From positions 64,145,431 through 64,209,430 of the forward strand of contig NC_065882.2 in the NCBI RefSeq assembly GCF_932274485.2: a stretch of DNA of 64,000 nt, read 5' to 3'. This document shows positions 58,333 through 64,000 of this stretch, piece after piece (within the stretch, counting starts at the first letter, position 1; every line of letters begins with the position of its first letter). A program made the translations under genes and the position numbers. This DNA comes from Patella vulgata. Taxonomy: Eukaryota; Mollusca; Gastropoda; Patellidae. Below the pieces are notes generated by a model. That model did no database searches. It was given only the letters and a program-made list of their open reading frames with translations, and was not told the DNA's origin.

Positions 58333-59580
58333 TTATTTTATATATTTGGTCATCCCTATGTTCTCAATAAAATCCCAGACAAGTTGTGATGTCCAGTGTC
58401 TATCGTCGGCTTGTGGAGAAAGGAGTGATTTGAGACAGAGGGTGTTTCCCCTCTCTGCTAGATTCTTAATTACTGATTGACGTTCTTTGTTCAATTGATT
58501 GCAGTCAATTAGCAGGTGAGACGTGGTCGCGATTTGTCCACATGGGCATTTAATTGGTGTATAGGTGAAGTCTTTTATTACGTTTATCGTTTTAAGCCTC
58601 GTGATGAGTTTGCATATTTTGATTGATGGATGATTGGTGTAAACCTTGTCTACAAGATTGCTATCAATTTGATAGCGATGAGTATTCTCTTGTTTTAGAC
58701 GGGTCTTCCATGCATTTTTAATTTTATCTTTGGCTATGCTTGTGAATTCCTGACTGCTGTATTCTAAATTTTCTATATCAGTTAATGCCAACCCTTCCTT
58801 GGCTAGCTTGTCAGCCTGTTCATTGCCGAAGATATTGATGTGGGAGGGGATCCATGCAAGGACTACCTCTCTTCCGTTATTTTTGATTGTTTGAATAATA
58901 TCCCTAATTTGGTGGATTATGTCCTGTCTGCTTTTGGAGTAGTCTGATTCGATGGATTTAATGCTACTTAGTGAGTCTGATAGGATAACGGCTTTTTGGT
59001 GTTTTTGGGTGGCAAGCCATTCTATTGCAGTTTTAATGGCCATCAATTCTGCGGTGTACACAGAGCAATGTTCTGGTATCCTTTTCCTGATGTTTAGCTT
59101 TGCTTTGGGGATGAAAATGCCGTACCCTGTTAATCCCTGTGTATTATTTTTCGACCCATCTGTATAGATTTTAATATAGTCTGCCCATTTTGTGTCTATC
59201 AGCTCTAGTGTTAGTACTCTAGCCGCTATGGGATTAGCGTGTTTGTTTGTAACGTTAATTAGGTGCGTATTGATGATTGGATTGCTTAATTGCCAGGGTG
59301 GGGTGACGGGATAAGTTTTTGTTTCTATTATTGTCCCTTTTAAACCGTGTTTATTTAAGACATCGTTTGACCTTTGCCCGAATGTCATAGGACGCGTATT
59401 TGTCCTATAGCCTATACGTTTGAATTGTTGGAGGCATTTATATGTCGGACATTTTTCTTTTAGCATTTGCAGTTTGCCCCAGTACTTGAGTGACAGTTCC
59501 TCTCGTCTAAGATCAAGCGGGAGTTCTCCCATCTCTTGTAGAAGGGCAACTGTTTTGGTTCCTATTGGCGTATTGCGGCT
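58333..59580 (-). pseudogene. LINE ORF2, RNase H and terminal Cys/His motif
   Basis: Open for 399 codons, entered through a second frame shift near 59575. RNase H signature residues are all present: IYTDGSKNN (Asp), YTAELMAIKTA (Glu), AVILSDSLSSIKSI (Asp), and WIPSHINIFGNEQADKLAKE (His and Asp). Near the end CPCGQIATTSHLLIDC gives a CxC-x7-H-x4-C zinc-binding-like motif. Stop at 58333-58335. Confidence 0.9.
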
Positions 59581-59759
59581 CTTGTGGCTAGTCTTAATGC
59601 CTTTCCTTGTATTATGTTTAATTTATTGAGCTGTGCATCACTTGCATTTGCATAAGCTAGACATCCGTAGTCGATTACTGAGCGGATAAGTGCTCTGTAT
59701 ATTAGCATAAGAGTACTTCTGCTTTCGCCCCATTCCATTCCTCTGATGTATTTCATTAA

Positions 59760-61200
59760 ATTGAGTTTTTGATGTGCGACTTACTACGCTATCTATATGT
59801 GCTTTCCAAGAAAGTTTTGAATCAAATATCATTCCTAAAAATTTGGCTTCTGATTTAAATTCAATTTTTGAGCCGTTAAGATTTAAGTCAATTTTCCTGT
59901 TAGTGTCAGTCGGGTGAAACAGCATTGCTACTGTTTTCCCTTCTGAGATTTTAAAACCCCAATCGTCTGCCCACTTTGAGATTTGTTTTAGGGTATATTG
60001 AAGCGATTTTTTGATTATGCCTATGTTATTTGAAGCTTTCCAGAACGAGCTGTCGTCAGCAAATAGTGCGGATTCAGTGCCCTTCCCCCCGTAGCTAGGA
60101 AGGTCATTTATCATTATGTTAAATAGTATTGGGCTGATAACGGATCCTTCCGGCGTTCCGTTTTCCATTTTGAATTTGTCACTTAAGCAATTACCTACAC
60201 GTACTCTAATGTGCCTATCGTTTAGAAAGTCTTCTATCCACTTGTACATTCTGCCTTTGATTTTCGCGTTATGGAGTTTGTGCAAGAGACCATCCACCCA
60301 TACAAGGTCAAAGGCCTTTGTTAAATCAACAAAAATCGCGCATAGATATTGTTTAGCTGTGAAAGCTTTTGATATGTCATGTTGTAATCTAATGATATGG
60401 TCTGCTGTCGACCTGTCGGAACGATAGCCACTTTGTTGTTTTGTGAAGATGTTGTTGCTTTCACAGTGGAATTTTAGTCTGTTTGTAATTATTGTTTCTA
60501 GTGTTTTACATAAAGTGGATGTTAGACTGACTGGGCGATACGACGTTGTTTCGTTTTTGTCTTTATTGGGCTTATGTAGGGGAATTACTCAGGCAGTTTT
60601 CCATTCTTGTGGAGTTTTTCCCTTCGACCATGAGAGGTTAAAGATATCAAGGACTAACGCCAGTGCTTTCTCGGGTAGATTTTTCAGCATTGTGTATTTT
60701 ACACAGTCTAGCCCTTCTGCACTGTCGGTTTTAGTCCGTAAAGCTTTTTTCAGCTCATCTATATTAATGGGATTATTGAGATCTGTTTCGTTATCCGCAT
60801 CTTGGTGTATTATTGGCGGTTGGGTTTTTAAAAATTTGTTTTTAATGGCCTTAAAAGTTTCGTTGTGTTGGCTGTTGCTTGAGCCATCCGCGTAAGTCTG
60901 GCCTAACAGGTTTCCTTTGTGCGTATTATGTAGGGCTGTTTCTGTTTTATAGTTTAATAGAGGTATATTCTGTCTCACTTTTTTACCGGTGATTCCTGAT
61001 ATTTTGTTCCATACTGTTTTAATTTTTGTTCGATCATTTAGGGAGCCCCAAAACTTTTGCCAGTTTTCTTTTTTGGCTTGTTTGATTTCTGATTCTGCGG
61101 ACAGTCTAGCCTCATGGTAGTCATTTTTTGTTTCCTCGTTCGGCCTACGTTTGTATTTTCGTAGTGCCGATTTTCGGGTGTTGACTAGAGTCTGAAGATT
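59760..61200 (-). pseudogene. LINE ORF2, linker and reverse transcriptase domain
   Basis: After a basic linker: LKKALRTKTDSAEGLDCVKY, a TGA at 60589-60591 where TGG would give EWKTAWVIPLHKP, then SYRPVSLTS, QQSGYRSDRSTADHI, FVDLTKAFDLVW, NGTPEGSVISPILFNI, and the catalytic box LFADDSSFW near 60052-60066. Thumb motifs continue (FLGMIFDSKLSWKAHID). The frame shifts near 59765 and continues as RSVIDYGCLAYANA. Confidence 0.88.
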
Positions 61201-61203
61201 TTC

Positions 61204-62109
61204 TCACCACCAAGGTTTGGGGGATTTCCTATTGGTTTCTTTAGTTCGGGGGATAGCTTGCTCTGCTGATCCAATTATTGCCTTAGTTAGATTATTTGAA
61301 AAGGTATCGATATTGTCATGTCTTATTGACTCGAAGTCCCAGCCATTGCATAATTTTTTGTATAGTTCCCAGTTTGCCTTGTCCATTTTCCATTTAGCCT
61401 GACATTTGATGTTTTCTGAGTTGGCGGTGTAGGCTATGGCGGTGTGGATTGCTATGTGATCGCTGCCTAATGTTTCGTCTCCTACTCCCCAATTGCAATG
61501 AGGGAATAGTTTTGTTGAGGCTAGTGTCAGATCAATATGGGTTCCTTTTTTACAGTTTTTCCCTATGAAAGTTGGCTCGCTATTGTTTTCATTGAGTAGT
61601 AGAAGGCTGCTGCCTTCTATGTACTCGTACAGTTCCTTCCCATCAGTGTCGCTCGCTGGTAAGCCCCATGCCTTATGATGGCAGTTGAAGTCCCCACATA
61701 TGATTAGGTTGTCTCCCGGAATTTGTTTGAAAATCCTATCGTAGTCTTTGTTTTTTGTTTTAGTAGCTGGTGGGTTGTAGACATTTACTATGCTTAAAGT
61801 TTGTTTGTTTCCTATAGCAATGTCAGTCGCCATTAATTCTAATTTACTTGATTGATTTATTGATAATCTGCTAAAAGGGATGTTGTTTTTAACATAGATG
61901 GCGAGACCGCCCCCTTTTGATTGGCCCGGTCGATCATGCCTCACCATTGTGTAACTGTCCAAATTGATATCATTGTTTTTGGGAGTTAACCGTGTCTCTT
62001 GTATACATAGTATGTCTGGGTTGTTTTGATAGACATATTGTTTGAGTTCTATCAAACGAGACCGAAGCCCATTTACGTTAAGTTGAAAGATATTAATTGG
62101 CTTCGCCAT
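61204..62109 (-). pseudogene. LINE ORF2, endonuclease domain
   Basis: 301 residues from ATG at 62109: INIFQLNVNGLRSR, ILCIQETRL, RHDRPGQSKGGGLAIYVK, LSIVNVYNPP, LIICGDFNCHHKAWG, THIDLTLAS and LGSDHIAIH, that is the N, E, Y, D, N, D and SDH motifs of the APE-type endonuclease. All catalytic residues are present. The frame ends at a TGA right after PKPWW, and the sequence stays open beyond, so the stop is a mutation within ORF2. Confidence 0.9.
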
Positions 62110-62187
62110 TTTAATTGTTAGTAATTTGTTGTTTTAGTATTTTAGATTATTTTTAGAAAACATCTTCGCTATTGTTTACGCTGCATA

Positions 62188-62440
62188 GGCAATAAACAAC
62201 AAACAGCTTGTACACCCATTAGTAGCGGACATTTATCGTCTGTTACTATCACACGAGTTAATCAGCAAGGACATTGTCCTTTGCTGGCTCCCCAGTCATG
62301 TTGACATTAAAGGGAATGATCAAACAGACTTAGCTGCCAAGTCTGCTTTAGAACTTCCCATATCACAATTTATTTTACCTTTCACCGATTTTTAATCGTC
62401 CATTAACTCTTTCATATATGACCGCTGCCCCCCCCCCCCC
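62188..62440 (+). pseudogene. LINE RNase H fragment, right half
   Basis: The plus strand reads AINNKQLVHPLVADIYRLL, KDIVLCWLPSHVDIKGNDQT, DLAAKSALELPISQF, LPFTDF, a stop, then SSINSFIYDRCP. This is the C-terminal part of an RNase H domain with PSHVDIKGN. It complements the left half at 57104-57262. Confidence 0.85.
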
Positions 62441-62444
62441 CCCT

Positions 62445-63225
62445 TGGATCCGTCCATAATTGATACCTACTGGGGCACTGCTGACTATAGAATAAATATT
62501 ATGTCAATCCCAGGTAGGTCATTGTGAGGAAAACATCCGTGTAAATCCTTGTACTGGTTGTCCTGGTATAACACTGAATTGCATTGCTGGCGAATAATTC
62601 TTCTAGTGTTCTGGATAGTGTAATGCAATATCTTTTCCAATGAAGATGCTGATCATCTTCTGATCATGGTAAATAAGTGTGCCTAATTGTACTAAGATGA
62701 TAGGGGTTGCACTTTTCCCTAAGACGAGAAAACTTTTGGGTTCGCATTTATTTTGATGTCTATTTTGTACATGTACTTCTTGGGTTTTTTGTGATACAAA
62801 GGTAACTCCAGTGCAAGAAACATTTTAAATTTCATTTACTTTTTAAGTTTTCCATTTTCTGGTTTATGGATGTGAAGTAGATGAATCATGGCTACCTATA
62901 CTGTGCCATAAACAATAACGCAGTTCCAAGAGAGACAACACTGCGGCAATAAAAGTTAAACATTCGAAGCCATCACACAAATTAGTTCCATTAGGATGAC
63001 GATGTGAGTGTTACTTGTTACCCGTGATTGTAGAGGAAGCTGGAGCGAAATATAATGTTACTTTTTGTCCGTCCTAAATGGTTGGCACGGCAACCAAATA
63101 CATTATGGGTCATACAGCATTTCATATACACGCCTGTACATCACTTTAGTACATCTAGGCCCGCTTTCAATATACGCGTTTGCGCCAATGAAGTAGTCGA
63201 TCTAATGCAAATGTAATGGGCCGTT
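62445..63225. other. intergenic, no feature recognised
   Basis: A C run lies at 62428-62444. Nothing else was identified. Confidence 0.45.
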
Positions 63226-63229
63226 TAGA

Positions 63230-63355
63230 CACAGGCTCTTGAAGGGATTAAAATAAAACTTCTTACTACTGCTTGACTATATATATTATACTGCACTATA
63301 ATAAATAGTCAAGCAGTAATAAGAAGTTTTATTTTAATCCCTTCAAGTGCCTGTG
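63230..63355. mobile_element. complete palindromic hAT-like MITE
   Basis: Arms CACAGGCTCTTGAAGGG... and ...CCCTTCAAGTGCCTGTG are inverted copies over about 55 bp around an AT-rich centre. Flanking octamers CGTTTAGA and CGTTTAGG match at 7 of 8, consistent with a hAT-type 8-bp target duplication. No ORF. Confidence 0.82.
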
Positions 63356-63359
63356 CGTT

Positions 63360-64000
63360 TAGGTGATGGAAATTACCCAAAAAAAAAATTCCCGCTCGCA
63401 AACGCTGTGTTTTTCGGCTGGCGAAAACGCATACATGGAAAGCGGGTCTTAAGCATACTATTCAGAAAAGCAAGGCTAATTTATTATGCAGCCCTTTGTG
63501 GCAAAAATCAAGTAACTGCACAATTTACACGTGAAAATTTACCAGTTTTGGTTGCCATAGTTCTCATCCAAGATTTTTTTTACCCTGAATGCGTATTGTA
63601 AGTTTTATAAACATCGGACAAAGACGCATCTGACGGGTCCACAACCTTGGTGTAATAAAATGTATTTCGGCGTTGTCACTGGCAAAATGGAATTTATCCC
63701 CGATTGTTGTGTAATAAACATAATAGTTTGAACCTTGATCAAAATTGAATTGTGACCCCTAGATTACCGCTACGGGGATAATATACGAAGTTACGGTTCG
63801 ATGTGTGTTAAACTAAAAGCAAAACCTTTAACTGGTTCTATAGATGGGATGCACATATCCACCTTCACGCGAAAAAAAAAACAACAAAAAAAAAAACAAA
63901 ACGAAGTGGGCTAACACTATAATTAAGAAGAATATTAATCACGATCTTTGAATGAAATATTTGTATAATTTAAAATACATCTTAGATCAATATAAAAAGA
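63360..64000. other. right edge, no gene recognised
   Basis: AT-rich, with an A-rich run at 63870-63900. The 84-codon ORF at 63347 begins within the MITE and has no features. Confidence 0.45.

Larger units (their letters stand above)
57900..62150 (-). mobile_element. EN-RT-RNase H LINE (I/Nimb-like), nearly complete but lacking ORF1
   Basis: The minus strand carries apurinic endonuclease, reverse transcriptase and RNase H domains in this order, then a terminal CCHC-like motif and a 3' UTR with three 110-bp repeats. The presence of RNase H points to the I group; Nimb-like is my best guess. No gag-like ORF1 is found before the endonuclease, so the copy is probably 5'-truncated. Two in-frame TGA stops and two single-base frame shifts interrupt ORF2. 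Confidence 0.85.

Noticed and set aside
60589-61206. Idea that the two TGA codons in the LINE are recoded
   Set aside because: The copy also has two frame shifts, and the host genes end on normal stop codons (TGA ends the glutaredoxin-like gene). Simple decay explains it.

Overview
This is AT-rich animal DNA with spliced genes, tRNA-headed SINEs, non-LTR retrotransposons, many MITEs and satellite-like repeats. The HERC1, glutaredoxin-like and receptor sequences, together with a SINE that carries a MetaSINE-like core, suggest a lophotrochozoan, most likely a mollusc. The species cannot be told from the sequence alone.

Three host genes are supported. (1) Minus strand, 272 to about 18000: the 5' end of HERC1, a giant HECT/RLD ubiquitin ligase. 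Fourteen coding exons (residues 1-888) join with every splice phase matching. They cover the N-terminal region, the first seven-bladed RCC1 propeller and the start of the following helical region; the gene runs off the left edge. A non-coding first exon probably ends at 17723, with a promoter near 17.95-18.05 kb. (2) Plus strand, 19782-20685: a two-exon glutaredoxin-like gene (C5orf63 homologue, 119 aa), head-to-head with HERC1. (3) Minus strand, 27243-28358: an intact class A GPCR of 370 residues.

The rest is intronic or intergenic and dominated by repeats. HERC1 introns hold a piggyBac-like MITE (938-1210), a palindromic MITE (1333-1498), SINEs, a dimeric satellite (2.1, 3.9, 4.6-6.0 kb), a hAT-type element with a perfect 8-bp target duplication (7188-8133), a 150-bp tandem repeat (9.8-10.3 kb) and two copies of a second SINE family. 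The 22.8-26.4 kb stretch holds a long inverted repeat enclosing a Penelope-like reverse transcriptase fragment, and a TIR element rich in GATTAG motifs. The 29-38 kb stretch holds SINEs, a MITE, a CR1/L2-type LINE tail lodged in a minisatellite, a deleted Tc1 element, a 35-36 kb degenerate tandem repeat and a hairpin MITE.

From 39 to 43 kb lie two inverted copies of a repetitive invertebrate protein fragment and an array of YY1-like palindromes. A full-length Tc1/mariner element with an uninterrupted 339-residue DD34E transposase lies at 49808-51329, inserted in the middle of a hAT-like MITE whose intact sister is at 63230-63355. The right end (57-62.4 kb) is a nest: an almost complete EN-RT-RNase H LINE on the minus strand sits between two halves of the RNase H domain of another, plus-strand LINE.

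No CRISPR array, rRNA gene, free-standing tRNA gene, retrovirus, LTR element or Polinton was recognised. Nothing looks like a complete undescribed gene system. The most unusual items are the nested elements, the repeated GTTTCATCCCA motif around the HERC1 first exon, and the element that begins with an exon-like ATG followed by a splice donor.
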